From Nipponacmea schrenckii (taxonomy: Eukaryota; Mollusca; Gastropoda; Lottiidae): a stretch of DNA of 64,000 nt. The translations under genes were made by a program, and so were the position numbers. The notes under the pieces are model-generated. The model was given only the letters and a program-made list of their open reading frames with translations, did not search any database and had not been told where the DNA came from. The DNA lies in the NCBI GenBank assembly GCA_030562195.1, contig JAUJPP010000007.1, positions 2,418,001 through 2,482,000 of the forward strand, written 5' to 3'. Shown here piece by piece: positions 14,001 to 29,000 of the stretch. Each line of letters opens with the position of its first letter. The first letter of the stretch is position 1.

Positions 14001-17000
14001 GGCGGACGTGGGTTGGATGGTTTAAGCTGTTGATTGGTGATTTCATTGTTCTGAGCTAGGGTTCCAAGAAATTCGTTGTTGGAATTGTTTAGAGATGTTG
14101 CTGGGTCCTTATGCGGCGATAGGTTGTGGTATCTTTCAGGAGATTGTTCACTCTCAGTAGAAAACCATCCTTGTTCATAAGTACTTTAGACTATACTCTG
14201 TCAGCTGGAAGGATTTCGTTGTCCATTTAGCACATGGTAATATTTATTTAGCATTTTGGCTAACATTTCGCATTTCATAATTAGTAATTCGCATTATGCC
14301 TCACTGGCTTTCCATAAAATTTAACAAATCTGACTTACATTCGCTTTAGGCTATTAAAACGTGTCTGATGTGCGATAACGGTAAAGATTGAGATTGAGAC
14401 TCAGGTTCAGATTATGTAGTTGCCCTTTAGGCAACACACTTTCTATAGCTGCTAAGACACCACCGAACATTGATCAGTGCCATGGTAACGTTATTTATTT
14501 CATATCGAAATAAATACTTTTATCGTCGGAACATCGATAAAGACAAAACACAATTGAATTGAATTCTTGAATCTTATTAAGGTTGGCGTTGAAGAACGCA
14601 GCTATAGAATTTATGTTACACAAATGAGTTGTCACCGACCTAAATGGTATATGTATATGGTGTTCGATATTTGCGATATCTTGATTCATTGAGGCAAAAC
14701 TTAGTTTAATATTGATAAACATATATGAATAACATGAGTATACATCGGACATTGTCCACCTGAAGGTTCCTTATACTCAAGGGGAATCACTCTTAATAAT
14801 GATAAAGAAGAACCAGACCACTAGTATTATTGTCTATGTGATTGAGTCTATTGAATATCCAACATAATGGGCGAAAATGCATATTTTGAACTCTGTTCGG
14901 TCTCAGGCGTTCAGTAAATTAATGTTTCTATAGAATATTTGATGTTCAAAAACAATAAGCCCCCTTTCATCTTCTCGATATCTATTTATCCGTGTTGTTG
15001 TTGTAACTTTGTTTCCTATGTATACTTATGGTTCCTTCTTGTTTATACTCATTATACTCCTGATGACGGTGTGAGAACCACATTGAAACGTCGAATAATA
15101 ATAAATATTCTAGAAGTGTTCATCCATAATAATTATTTTTATTTATATTTTACATGGATAACAACTTAGGTTCACATTTCGCCGTGACAGGGATCCCTTC
15201 TATCAGCTGGTCCTTGGCCGAACCTCTTGGCATTGATCTTTTATGGATTATCCGTACCAATTAACAGTTGGGTGGACTGAAATCATGAGTGAAGAGGACT
15301 TTTTCAAGGTCATCGAAAATCTCACTATTCATGATGATTATAGATATGAGAAACAAAATCTCACTATTCATGATGATTATAGATGTGAGAAACCAAATCT
15401 CACTATTCGTGATGATTATAGATGTCAGAAATAAAATCTCATTAGTCATGATCAAAGATGTATATTTTCTGCAAGTTTCAATAACAAAAGTACTTTCACA
15501 AATCAACATTTGTATTTTTGTCATTTTGGAAATTTTTATTGCCATCGAAACCTCATATAATACAGCTCATTGTGTCCAAATTATAGACCTACCTTAATTT
15601 GTCAAAACTTTACAAGACGTCATTTATTTGAAAACTATGGATAGCTTATCATTCACCCTCAATATGATTGCTTCATTAATGCTGATTTGTGATTTAAATG
15701 CTATTTGAATGGATTCATTCTAAATATTTAACATAAACGTTCTTTTTGGAACTTTATGTTATTAACCTTCTCCCAAGCCAACATGACTTGAATAATATGT
15801 GGAAGATAAGATTTTTATTTCTCTGTTAAGATCATATGCTTATTTTTTATCCATGACTTTTGGATGACCACTCATTTGATATTGCAGAATCAGATATGGT
15901 TGATTATGGAATTACAGTAACACCTACTAGAAGATCAAACATCCTTTATATTATACATGTTGATGCTGGTAGATATAATGATAATTGGAAAAAGGCAGTA
16001 TGTCTCTGTTTAAAAAGAGCAGATGATCTAAAACAAAATTCAATAGCTTTTCCGGCTCTTGGATCAGGTAAGTCTATTAGCTTTGTCGGTAAATTGTGTA
16101 TTGTATTACATGGTCATAAAACTTAGTAACCCATTCAACTACGTAAATGATTTTGATTTTGGGAAAGGGAGGGATTGATTATCCCAGATACACGGACCTT
16201 GGGTGGAACCATAGAGTTATAATAAGAACTATAGAGTCCACACTGACGTCATTAAACGTTAGTGGTATCGTAACGTCACTGTGCCGACTATGGAGAGCGG
16301 CCGCAAAATAAAAATAAAACACACTTTTGCTTGATAAAAAAAATCCGTTAGTAAAGGTATATAGACATGTAGAAATATGTTTTGATATGTTAAAGGTGGG
16401 AAATACCAATGTCCTACGCCTACCTATGGAATTATCGATAGGTAGGCCTATAGATATTATATAAAAAGATCAGCATCGGACAAATAACGGACACAGTTCC
16501 TAGTCTATTCACATCTTAAAGGCTAAATATTTTAATTCCTAATTTCGGATTTTTAAATATTTTTGAATTTTTAGTAATAGATATAATTATGAAGACAAGT
16601 TATAGGCCTATACGTCATGTGCATGCTAATTCTATAATTCAGACCGGTCATTTGAGTATAATGTTTAAAAAATCTTAGTTCATAAAAATATATCAACCTA
16701 TTTGGAATCCAAAAAAGGCCTACTATGGGGATGATCAGTCAGTTGTCCGAACTACAGCCAGAATTCAGTCGTCAAAACACCAATATCGATGATATGATTA
16801 ACAATGCTACTTTATTATCAATGATATGCCTTTTACCAGTCTAGGCCTTGCAAGGAGTCTAGGCCCGTTTATATTATTATTATTAACGCACTGTCACTGG
16901 AGTTTAATAATTATCGATCAGTTAAAAGTCTGTAGATCCATCTGAAAATAACAGATACTGGGCCTAGGCCATTCCATATGCTATTTTATCTCGTTTATCA

Positions 17001-20000
17001 CACCTTGACACCTATAATCCCTTAGACTCACAGCCATACACACAAATCTCTTGCTTCCCAATCAATTCCTCTTCGCCAGAGACAAATAAAGAAACTACGT
17101 CTTTTTGCCCAGTACTGCAATTCGAATCGTAGCATCTGGGACCTTTTTCTGAGGTTCTAAAGGTACCAATGGCCTTTATCTATGTAGGCTATTTTTGATA
17201 AATGAAATGTTCATTAGGAAAGTTTGTTCTAAGGTTAGACCTATTATTGAACTAAGCGGAGCTACTTTCAAATAACTGAATTCTTGATTGAGATTTGATG
17301 GAATAAATAACATTTACTAAACAATATTATCGCCGTGCACGAATATATAGTGAACGATTAATTATAAACAATAAGGCTTCCAGCCTTCAAGGAGACACCA
17401 ATTTAAATTAAATGAAACTGGATTGTTTTTAAAACTTTAGGTAGGCCTTGTAACAAACAACTTAAAACGAGCGTGTTCATTATCATGCTACAAAAGCCAA
17501 CTTATTTATAGGCCTATTGTATTCATCTTTTTTTCGTATAGAGGACCTTGGCCTAGGTCAAAGATAGGTCTAAAATAATAAAGCAGTTATTTCTTTATAT
17601 GATTAAGATGAGGCTATAACTTTATAAGCTTAGCTAAGACTATCAACTCTTCATAACCTGTCAATAGGACAAGCTAGAAACAAAACTTGTTTGTTGACTT
17701 TGTTCTCATTAGACTTTTTGTGGGACTTTGCTTTCAGCAAAGTCCCAGTTTGTTTTCGAAATGCAAAAAACAGTTTTTCGGCTCTAGAAGGCGCAATTTT
17801 TCAGAATCTACATACAATATCCAATAGGATAGCAGTTGAAAAAATTCGAATTTCCATAATTCGTAGCAGACAATATTTTGCCGTATTTTCGAATTTTTTT
17901 ACCATTTTTTAAATTTCTGTCCGATTAAGTACCAATTTTTGGTGCTAAGAGAGACTATAAATCTGAACAAAATGACATTGTCAAATATTTTGCGTCACTT
18001 CCGGTTTACGCTCAAAAAGGGTTCAAAGTTGAAATCTCTGATTTTCGGTCTACTTCCGGTCTAATTGTCATGGGTCATTGAAACTTGTGTTGAACAATAT
18101 CTTTTGAAAAAAACTGGCCGATTTAAAAAAAAAAAAAGACCGGAAGTAATACTTTGGCCGCCATCTTGAAATTCACTTTTTTGTAAAACTCAAAATGGGG
18201 CCTCTACGGTAAGAGCGATTAGCGTGATGTTTATATTTCTGGAAAGCTTAGTTGATTGCAAAAAAAATGTTGGTAACCGATTTTTGAATTTCGCTTTTGC
18301 AATTTTGCAACATCCTGTTGAATTTTTTCGAAGTTTGGGGACTTATTTCTCGTGACCTTGACCTTTGGTGACCGTGACCTTCAGTAGGTCAAAGGACATT
18401 GACCTTGGCTATCAGTTGATACTTTGACCTTTGACCTCCGACGTCTACTTTCGGTTTTATAGCTGCCCGAAAACAGCAAAATTCGCAATTTTGGACTTTT
18501 GGATTCTAGAGCTTGACCTAATTAATTTAGAGTATTTTTTTCAGATTCTTAAGGTGCTTTTTGTCCTCTATCCAACGATATATAACAAAAGTTTATAAAA
18601 TGAAAATTGAAGTTTTTTATTTTTGCAAAGAAAAGTACATTTTGCCGTATTTTCGCTCGTTTGAAATGTATGTGTGTATATCTCGTGATCTATTAGCTAT
18701 ACATGAGATGGGCGTGGCACATCCGGGTAAACTTTCAATTTACCATTTATATCGGTCAGCGCTCTACGTCTGTAGGAAATAAGGTTTTTCAAAAAAGTTC
18801 TTTGCACACAGATACCTCGTTGCTTTGGCCAGTTTCTCCAAGAAAATCAGATGTTTCGGCCTGTTGGTTGCAAGCTTGTGACGTTAGCAAAGTCCCACTC
18901 TGTACCACTTGTGGCTCTAGTTGCAGTGCGTTCTATCGAACGCACTGCTTTGTTTTCGAAATGTTTTTTTTTTCGAATCCTTCCCATCGTGCCCAGCCAA
19001 AACTACAAATGCCACATAAAAACTGTTAACATTTCTCCCGCAAAACCCGCGAAACTAAACTACATGAATGTATTTTGACGCCATTTTGTCCAACCGGAAA
19101 TGACGTACGGGCCTATGTCTAACTTTAGGTTTTTTCTCATTTACGACGCTAGTTTTTTATCAAGTTTGATAGCGTTTTTTTTATTTATTACTATCTATCT
19201 TTCTTTACAAGATAGCTTTTTCAAACTTTTAGAATTCTGAACTTTGTCGCTGACTATTTTAATTTTAATTTTTGCGGTTTTTTCAACTTCTACAATTTTA
19301 TTTCGATCGATCTGAAAATTTAAAGATATATAGACATTTTGATTGCGACCTATAATTAATTTTCAAAATTTCGATATCACTTCCGGTTTTGAAGTTATTT
19401 GCTTTTAAAGTTGAATTTTGCACTTCCGAAATATTGAAGATATTTGAAAAATTTCTTTTGTAATTAGCTACAATTGTCTATTAATAAATGCTAAATTAAA
19501 AAAATCCGAACCGGAAGTAACGAATCAGCCGCCATCTGGATATGACTAATTTTTGTAAAACTCAAAATGGGGCCTCAGGGTTAAATCTAATTTGCATTAT
19601 TTTAGATTTTCTAAAAACATTTAACGATTGCGCAAAAAAGTATGGGAAGGGATTTTTGAATTTCGCTTTTGCTTTTCTTTTATTTCCGGTTGAAAATTTC
19701 CAGTAATTGTCAAAAATTTAAAATGTCATATTTCGCGACCTTGACCTTCGGTGACCTTTTGACCTGAACAAAAGTTATTGCCCTTGATTATATCTACCCA
19801 ATGGTATCTTCACTTTTGTTGTCCGATGTTTACTTCCGGTTTTGCAGTCAAGTAAAAATCACGAATTTTAACTTTAAAGAGATCTATCACGTGACCTAAT
19901 TTACATAGGACAGAATTTCTTACATATTCCTTTTACGCTTAATCTCATCTTTCTATAAATATATCACACTTGGTATTTTGATCAAAATTGCGCGTTAAAA

Positions 20001-23000
20001 AATTTCAAAATTTTGTAATTTCTTCTATACTAACTGTGCGTGTTTTTCTTTAAATTATCAGGGGATAATTCGATTTGTGTTATTTTGATGTATATAGCAT
20101 CTATAACCGATCGCCGAAATATATATGGAAACCGATTTTTGAATTTTGATTTTGATTTTTTTACGATTAAAATTTTTAAAAACTTTGAAGGGTCGTATAT
20201 TGTGACGTTGGCATTTGGCGATCTTTTGACCTGTACAAATGTGATAGGTCTCGAGAAGATCTATCCAATGATATATTAAACTTTATTGTAAGATTTATAC
20301 TTAAGGTTTAATCGGAATTCAAAAATTGCAAATTTTTCATATAAAACGTTACATTTGGGCGATCTACAAGATATGAGTTTCAGCGATCCAAATTTATTTT
20401 TTCGTTTAATCGTTCTACATCCAGTTAAAATGATTCTAAGCTATTATATATCTTAAATAAAAGGGATTATTGTGTATTTCTAGTTGTGGCCGATGTATGA
20501 TATGGAATATTTGGCAGGGAATTACAACCTTTAGAATTTTACATTATATCTCTAAAGCAACAATAAGGTACAGTTGAGTGGAATAGTGGTCTAAGGGACG
20601 AAACTCTATAAAATACACTCTTAAAGATGTAAAGCCGCGCTGTTAATTTGATATCTCTGTTATACATTGGCAACTTGTCACAAATTGCAGGATCTAATGT
20701 TCCTACTACCTAAATTAATATAGATGTTTAGTAATAAATAAACAGATTAAAAATAATTAACGATCTGGAAAGTTAATGAAATCCGAAATCAATTTATAAT
20801 CTCAAATAAGGTGTTATGTCCCTTAGATCACGAATTGGTTGTTTTCGACGTTTTGTAAAACACCTCTTTCAACGTCTAATAGAAACGATGCAAATACATT
20901 ATGGCATTTTTTGAATTCTTAATGCTGCATTCCCGTTATGCAACGCACTGCTTCAGTGCCGTTAGTCGTACGGCTCTAGTTTTTTTTTCGGGAAGCTCCC
21001 TAGCCCAACTCGAAAATGGTATAGAAATTTGGTTTGAAAAATACGATAAGAGACGTAATGGAATAGAAAATGAATTTATAAAACTAAAATTTTTACACAT
21101 CAGTAGTTAGTAATTGCATAATAATAATATGCATAATTGCATAATATGCATTGTTGCTAATGATCCGATCGCTTTGAAATTTACAGAATATAGAGAAGTC
21201 GCCTATAGAAATAAAGCCGCATCATAGAAAAAATTCTACCACTTCCGGTTCTTGCGTGAGAACTTCCGGTTTTTTAGAACCGCGTTGGGTCACCTAGCTT
21301 CCGGTGTATGTAAGAAATCAGTACCGTAGCTATACATATATACTATCAGGCATAATTAGAACCCTTTTAGGATAAAAAATCCAAACCGGAAGTGATACTT
21401 TATGTGTCATCACAGAACGGTAACATTCAGCAAAATTTCCGCTTATTTTTTATCCAATTTGTCCGATTTTGGTGTTTTTCGAAACCTTGTTACTTTATCT
21501 AAAACTTGTTGGGAACAGAATTTTGATTTTCAAATTTTAAAAATTTTTTTTAGTGTCCGATTGAATTTTTTTGAAAATTCAAAAGGCCAAATCAAATGAC
21601 CTTGACCTTCAATGATGAATGTTCTTGAGCTAAGCTATGCACACATATGCCTATTATGATTCGACAACAATTTTTTTGGTACCCGTTTTAGTTTTTTGAA
21701 AATTCACAAGGCTATTAGACTTTTTTTTTCGGGAAGCTCCCTTGACCAACTCGAGAATAGTTAAAAACAACCATACTTAAACTAAAATTGCTTACATCTA
21801 TGAACGTATTTCGACAACCTAAAAATATTTTGTAAACAGAATTTGCAATTGCTAAATATTAAATGGGTTATACAACAATGAACATGATTATATCTGATTA
21901 TGTAGTTTTTATTTTAACCTAAAAAGCATCTATCCATGTTTGATATAGTAGATAAATTTCAATCTCTTGTTTTATTCACAATGATAAATATTATTGACAA
22001 TTCTGACCTTAAATATTTTATGATGGAACCTTAAAAACTTTCTCATTAATATGCAATTAACTTTAAACTGTGGTGTAACAATATTACATAATAAAATTGA
22101 ACCCATAGAGGTTGTTTGCCTCTCTCGAAACTGTTCACAGTTCTAGTTTTTTTATTTGCGTCTGAGGGAAATGCACAATAAACTTTCAACCTATCAAAAG
22201 ACCGTCCATTTTTATTAGGAAGACTACTTTTAGTTTGGCATTACGTCACTATCAGAATCTATAGTCTGTATCAGATATGCTAACAACCACCAGCGCCGCT
22301 TGTCGTCATAATTTCAATGTACACAATTATGAAGACAGGTGGCGTTGGTTTATATTCGAGAAATGTATTTGATGAAATGTTAAGCAACATTTGTTGGGCA
22401 AGATTTTGTATTTGAAGAATTTTTACGAAAGAAATGTTAAGAGAGACTTGTGTATTTTAATTTAGCATTAATAGAAGAACAATACTTATACAATTTTACT
22501 TGACAAATTATGGATTAGAGAACGAATTTTGATTTTTATAAACAAAAGTTGATTTTGTTAAACAAATGACTAACGAATGAAGGAGTATGAATTAAGCATT
22601 ACGGACTAAGGATTAAGGATTAAGACGTCTTAATATTGGGCTGTTTGGTCTTCCATACGAATGGAGTAACACTATTTCCTTGCACAGCTTACACATTACT
22701 GATACTGTAATTGAATAATCGAATTGAAAAGGATCTTTCAATAATTGACTTTACTTCCCTTTGAAAAAAAATCACCTTTTGGTATTTTTCAGTTTCAATA
22801 TCATAAAGTTAATGGTTATATATCTAGTTTCTATTCTTTATTCATTACATTACATTACAAGTCCAACTAATAAATATATACTCTTTTGGACTGAGATTGA
22901 GACCTTTATTTTATTTTATTTTATATTAAAATAAGGATATGAAAATTCCATGGAGAAAATGGCCCAGATATTTTATAAAACTTTATCTGAGACGAAAAAA

Positions 23001-26000
23001 TTGAAATACCTAAAAACAGTTGAAATTGTCACCAATCAATCATCTGATTTGGATTCTTTTGTTAATGGATTCAATACATTCTTGATTGACAAGAAAAAAT
23101 CTAAGAAATCTTTTGTTAAAGGTAAGTTTTTATTTGTTTGACATTTGTATAGGAAAGGAATTATGACATTTTGTCTTATCTTGTCTTAGATTTTTTAAGA
23201 CCTATTGTTCAACTAAACGGGTATAGAATTAAAGCTAAAAAATCTTTGGTTGTTATTATTGTAGAATTAATCGGCTCAATATACACCCCCTGGAAAGAAG
23301 ATAATAAAGAAGATGGATATGAAGTGGTTCAAGAAGAATTTGAAGACATAGATGAACCAGTAGTATCTATGCCTAGTACTAAAGATGTATATTTGTCATT
23401 TTATTCCGACGATACTAATGAAATTACAAAAGCTATGAACCAACTTGACAAATCAATGAAACTAGATGTTCAGGAGCTAAAAATTTCTCTTGATGATGTT
23501 AAACTAACTGATACACAGGTATTTACAATAACCACACTCACTGACATTAATATAAGCACTTAATGAATAATTTGGCTTGTGCTCACATTACATTCTTTTG
23601 ATTTTGATTTTGTGGGTCATTGTTATCATGAAGATGATCTCTGTTGATTTTCACGATGATCTTTTCACGATGAATTTTTCACCGAAATATCGTTTCGGAC
23701 ATTACGTTTCACGTTTATTAGTTATATTGTACAATTTTTTCAATATTCATTAACCAATTTTTTTTAATTCTCAATTCTACAATTATTACTTGATCATTCA
23801 CATTCTCATTTTTACACTATTAATATTTATATGACCCATGTCTGTCCATAACTAGGTAATAATGATAGTTATAGTCACAGAAAATTTAAACAAATGTATG
23901 ACTGAAGGTTGAAGATTTCATACTGTTAATTTCACTGCCACATCAAAGCTGCCAATGGGCAAATATCTTTCCTTGCGTGCCAAGCTCTGTTGAATTGTTG
24001 CCCTCAACTTTAACCAAATTTATTTGACATAGACATTGAGAAGGGACCACACTGTCGGCAAGGACAGTCTAATTTGAAATAATTTTTGAAGTTGAGTCTA
24101 ATGGACAATTGAATCAAAATGAAATGTCTTCACGATGTCGAGCTATTCGTCACTAAATATTGTAAGTCAGAGTCTTTGACAGAAATACTTAATTGCTTAT
24201 TTTTTTTACAGTCTGTCTAAAGGGCTATGATTGTCTGTATTTTCCAGCATACAAGCGAATCAAATTGCTTATTTACAAACTTTCATGATACAAGAATAGT
24301 GCCTTTTTTAATCAAGATATTAAAACCAATTTTTTTATAGCTTGACATGATGAATATGGGGTTGTATTATCACAACCAATGTCTATCAACCGGCACTTTC
24401 ACAATTGCGTGCTTTACAAAATTGTTTAAATATCACCAAAGGATTAACTCTATCAACAACAAAAAGAAAACCCTGTTGTTAAAGATGCATGTTGATCCTA
24501 AGCAAAAGCAAAATTATAACTAAAAGAAGAAATATTTTTTCCATGTAATGTCTCTTTCTATTTGAAATATATCCTAATCTAAACAGAAATACCATGATCA
24601 GGTCTCTTTGAATTCAAATGTAATAATAACGAGTAGAACAGGTGGGACTTTGCCAATGTGGCTAATTGCAAGAGAATCAACGTTTATGTGACAGTATCGG
24701 CAGGATGCCAAGGCCATTGACATTTAACCTTGTAAGGTCGGTCATCAAAGGATAATGTCACAAGATATTAACTATCAAATTCAAACGGTTGTTTAACCGG
24801 AAGTAGACTTCAGAATTAAAGAAATAAAGCATTGAAGGGTATCTCAGGTCAATGACATTTAGCTCTACAAAGAACAAGGTAAAAAAACTTGTTCTTTTTT
24901 TAAACTTAAAGGCTGACACTATTGATTACTCTTTAAGACAATATGACCAAATGAATAACGTATGTGTGTGCAGAGTTATGAGTCAACCCCCAAAAATATC
25001 TAAGGTAGAAGTCCACCCAGATGTGCCACGCCCATCAATTTTCTTTGTCTTTTTTGTCATGAATGAAATTACTTTTAAAATGCCTACTTATGTCCGATAC
25101 TTTAAGTTTATATAGGAGCGGCGGTGGCGTAGTGAGTTGGACGCTTTCTCGCTAACTTGAAGTTCCAGGATTCACTCCCGGCAAAGGTCAAGAGGAACTT
25201 TCTGATTTTTTCAGCCCGGTTTCCCCTTGTCAGTGATGCAGGTCGGAGGGAAAAACCGATGCCCCATGTACTACAGGCTGTGCACGTTAAAGATCCATCA
25301 ATAGTTGGAAATCGCAAAAAGAGTAGCCCAATGCCGCTGTCCTGGCAAAATTTCCCTCACTGCACACTGCATCTTCATAAGCCCATAAGGTGCAGAAGAG
25401 TAGGACGTAAAACTCCACCCATTTCATTTCACTTTCATATCACGAGATATACATGCATCCATTTAAAAAAAAGAACAAATATGAAAATTTAAGAATATTC
25501 AAATTCTAAAACCCTTTCCTTTTTACTTAAAGACTGAAATATCTAATCTTTTGGGATAAACTGCCCAATATAATGAGGTATCTGCCCAAAGTCCTTTTGT
25601 GAAAAATTATATCAAATTTTATTTATAATTTACCCTGGATGTGCCACGCCCAAGAAATATACATACAACAATGCTAAAAAATCGAAAATATTGCAAAAAA
25701 ATACATTAAAATACTTTTGTTATACATCGTTGGTAAGAGCATAATAGGCACATTAAGAATCTGCCAAAAATTATCCTCAAGATAAATTAGGTCTCGTTCA
25801 AGAGCAGTCCAACGTAGTGAATTTTGATTTTCTCAGACAGCCATTAAAAAACGGAAGTGGATGTAGGAGGTCATATTAAAGAATCCGCTGATAGCCATGG
25901 TCAACGACCTTTGACCTACTAAAGATCAAGGTCACCAAAGGACAAGGTCATTAGATATAAGATATAAGACTTGAAGTTGAAAAAAGCAATAGCGAAATTA

Positions 26001-29000
26001 AAAAATCGGCTTCCACAGTTTTATTTAGGAATCGATTATAGATAACACAAATCCACTTCATCTGGAGGACTGTATTCGATTTTCATAAAAGCTGGATAAA
26101 CAAAATGGCGACCAAAGTATCACTTCCAGTCCAGATTTTTGCTTAAAACCGGAAGTGATTTAATCGGAGGCAAAATTAGATTTCTCTTTAAACCGGGAGT
26201 GGGGCAAAAATTTGACTATTCCATTATGTTTACTCTGTAGTCCGTCTTTACCTCAAGTATATCAGATCAATCGGACTAAAATCCGCAATTTTTGTTAAAG
26301 CGGCCCAGGCTTGATTTTTATGGGCCTTTGTTACATTTAAACAGTCCTTAGAAATACTCAAGCTCTAAGAAAATCGCAAAATACCTTGAAATATACCTCA
26401 AACAAAAAATTTCACTTTTCATTTTTTTCCGTGCTGTACGCGGCTGGTCTCCAGTCAGTCTGAAAATTGTGTGTCCTGTTTACAAAATCTACAATTGAAA
26501 ATGCGTTGTAGTCTATTTATATAGATGACCGCTATTGCACGACGGGAAGGATAACTCTTTGATTATCAAGACGAACCGTTTCCAATATGGCGGGACGTTC
26601 GTAATTTCTTAATACATTATGATTTTTCAAACACGGATAATTATGGATACACATGGATTTGAAGTCCGGTGCTCCCGACTGGATAAAGAAAGAGTTTGAT
26701 TATCAAATATTGACTCGGATTTTAGATCGAGATTCAACAACATTACAATAATAACACCAACAAAGGGAAAATTCAAAATATCTAAATTAAATAAATATTT
26801 AATCTCTAAAAAGGGTCTTTTTGAGTAAGAAATCCAAACTCTTTTCTTTGTGACGTATATTGTCCTTGATGAACAATTTGAGTTAACGCCATAGAATGAG
26901 TAAATTTATCAGAATTGTATTGTGAGTCCAATAGAAACTTGGCTCAGTAAAATCTCGTGAAAATTTTATTTTTGATGCTCCAATTTTCAATGGATTTGAT
27001 GAAACTTAGTTTGAGCATTGAAATTGATTAGACCTCAGTCAAGATTGAATTTGACGATGTTTCAATGGACAGTTTTTGAGTTATTGCCCTTGACTTAGTA
27101 AAATTTTGTCAAAATTTTAGTGTGGTTGCAAAAGAAGTTACAATTTTCAATGGATTTTGATGAAACTTGGTGTGAGCATTGGCATTGATAAAAATTTTCA
27201 ATGAATGCTTTTTTAGTTATTGCCCAATATTTTATTCAAATTCAATTCTGCTATTGGGCGTATGGGCGTATTTTACCTTGCCTAGCAAGCTATCTTTCTT
27301 GATGTTTCGACCATTTTGTACTATCACGTGAGCAATATATCACGTGAAAAAATTGACGTAGTGAGTGTAGATACGAAGAATTAAGCTTGATTATCCAGAC
27401 AGCTAGCTCTCCTTCTAGAATGTCAAAATTAAAAATCGACATAATACGATAACGGTGGGCCGCGTGCTTTCTTGTTTTAAATTATTGCATGAATTCAATA
27501 AAATTAAAACCCGAAGATAAAATATTGCGACTAGTGCCAATTTTCAACTTGCCATGTAGTACTCCCGGTTTTTCAAAAATTATCAAATCTTATATAATGC
27601 AACACTTTGCTACTACAGAAGGTTGCTGCAACTACTGTAGATTAAGCACAGTGGGTGTGTAAATTTCGAAAAAAAGCAATTATCATTTCGATAACAAACT
27701 GGTTGCGTTCCACAATTATGATCAACTCATTTTTTTACATGGATCTGAATTAAGTCCAATACAGAGTCCTATCTGACATTCAGCCCATGAAAATGAAAAA
27801 CAAAATATGAAATAATTGACATTACCATGAATAAGGTACATGTACATGTTAGTCATATAATCAATTTAAACCCAACATAACCTTCAATTTGATTGTACTC
27901 TTCTGTTTCAGAAGGATAGAATATTGTCCTTTGAAGAATCACATTCAGTGGTTGTAAAACTAGATGAAAGATTATTCTCTATAGTTATTCGAGGTCTAAT
28001 GGCAGATATGAATGAAGTTAATAGTGCCATTAATGATATATTACGCAAAGCATTATCCAAAGAACATGAAGCAAAATTTTCAGCTGTATTAAAGGATGTA
28101 ATTCAATGGAGTCGATTAGAAAATGGGCTAAAAAAAGAATTTTCAGAAAATGCCAACCATAAGATTGAAGGGGCATATGTCAGTAAAGATTCAAAATTCA
28201 AATTGAAGTATTCAGATCAAATGTTAATGTTTGATTTTGTTAAGATGGAAGTGACTGATAAACAGGGTAATTCAAACCCATTGTTACGACAAGATATAAT
28301 GAAAGGTAAAATCATATATTTCTTTCAACTTAACACGAGGCTTACTAAGTTTCATAAAATCTTATCAAACTGATGAGTATTTAAATCAATGCTAATTCAT
28401 AAACTCTTCGACATATCATCTGTGATAGAGAAATATGGAACGCAGTAACTGCCTTATGTTAGTATTTTTGCATTATCAGCATCTTTTTATATTATCAGCA
28501 TCATCTTTTCGTATTATCATCTTTATGCATTATCATCTTTTTGCATTATCAGCATCTTTTTGTATTATCATCTTTTTGTCTTATCAGCAACATCTTTTTG
28601 TATTATCATCTTTTCCGTAACTGGCTGTAGGTTAACGGAAATCAACGTTAAGCTTCGTAAAAAGTCGTTAACAAGATGTCGTAGACTAGGTTACAAAAAA
28701 ATTATGCTGATAATACAAAAAGATTATAATACAAAAATATGATGCTGATAATGCAAAAAGATGATAATACAGAAAGATGATAATACGAAAAGATGATGCT
28801 GATAATACAAAAAGATGCTGATAATGCAAAAAGATGATACTGATAATGCAAAAAGATAATAATACGAAAAGATGATAATACGAAAAGATGGCGCTGATAT
28901 TACAAAAAGATGCTGATAATGCAAAAAGATGATGCTTATAATGCAAAAAGATGATAATAGAAAAAGATAATAATACGAAAAGATGATGCTAATAATACAA

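Noticed and set aside
15243..15597. ORFs with LTIHDDYR repeats
   Set aside because: 39-bp tandem repeat in an intron; no conserved coding context.
18703..19078. ORFs of 75-108 codons with Cys/His pairs
   Set aside because: Lie in the CCGGAAGT repeat block and its hairpin; residue spacing fits no zinc-finger family.
25115..25190. Functional tRNA gene
   Set aside because: Only A- and B-box-like elements remain; no cloverleaf can be drawn and the SINE body follows.
25108..25492. ORFs on both strands of about 70-110 codons
   Set aside because: They lie inside the tRNA-derived SINE.
28435..28946. His/Tyr/Leu-rich ORFs that look like membrane proteins
   Set aside because: Generated by the tandem units of the foldback element on both strands.
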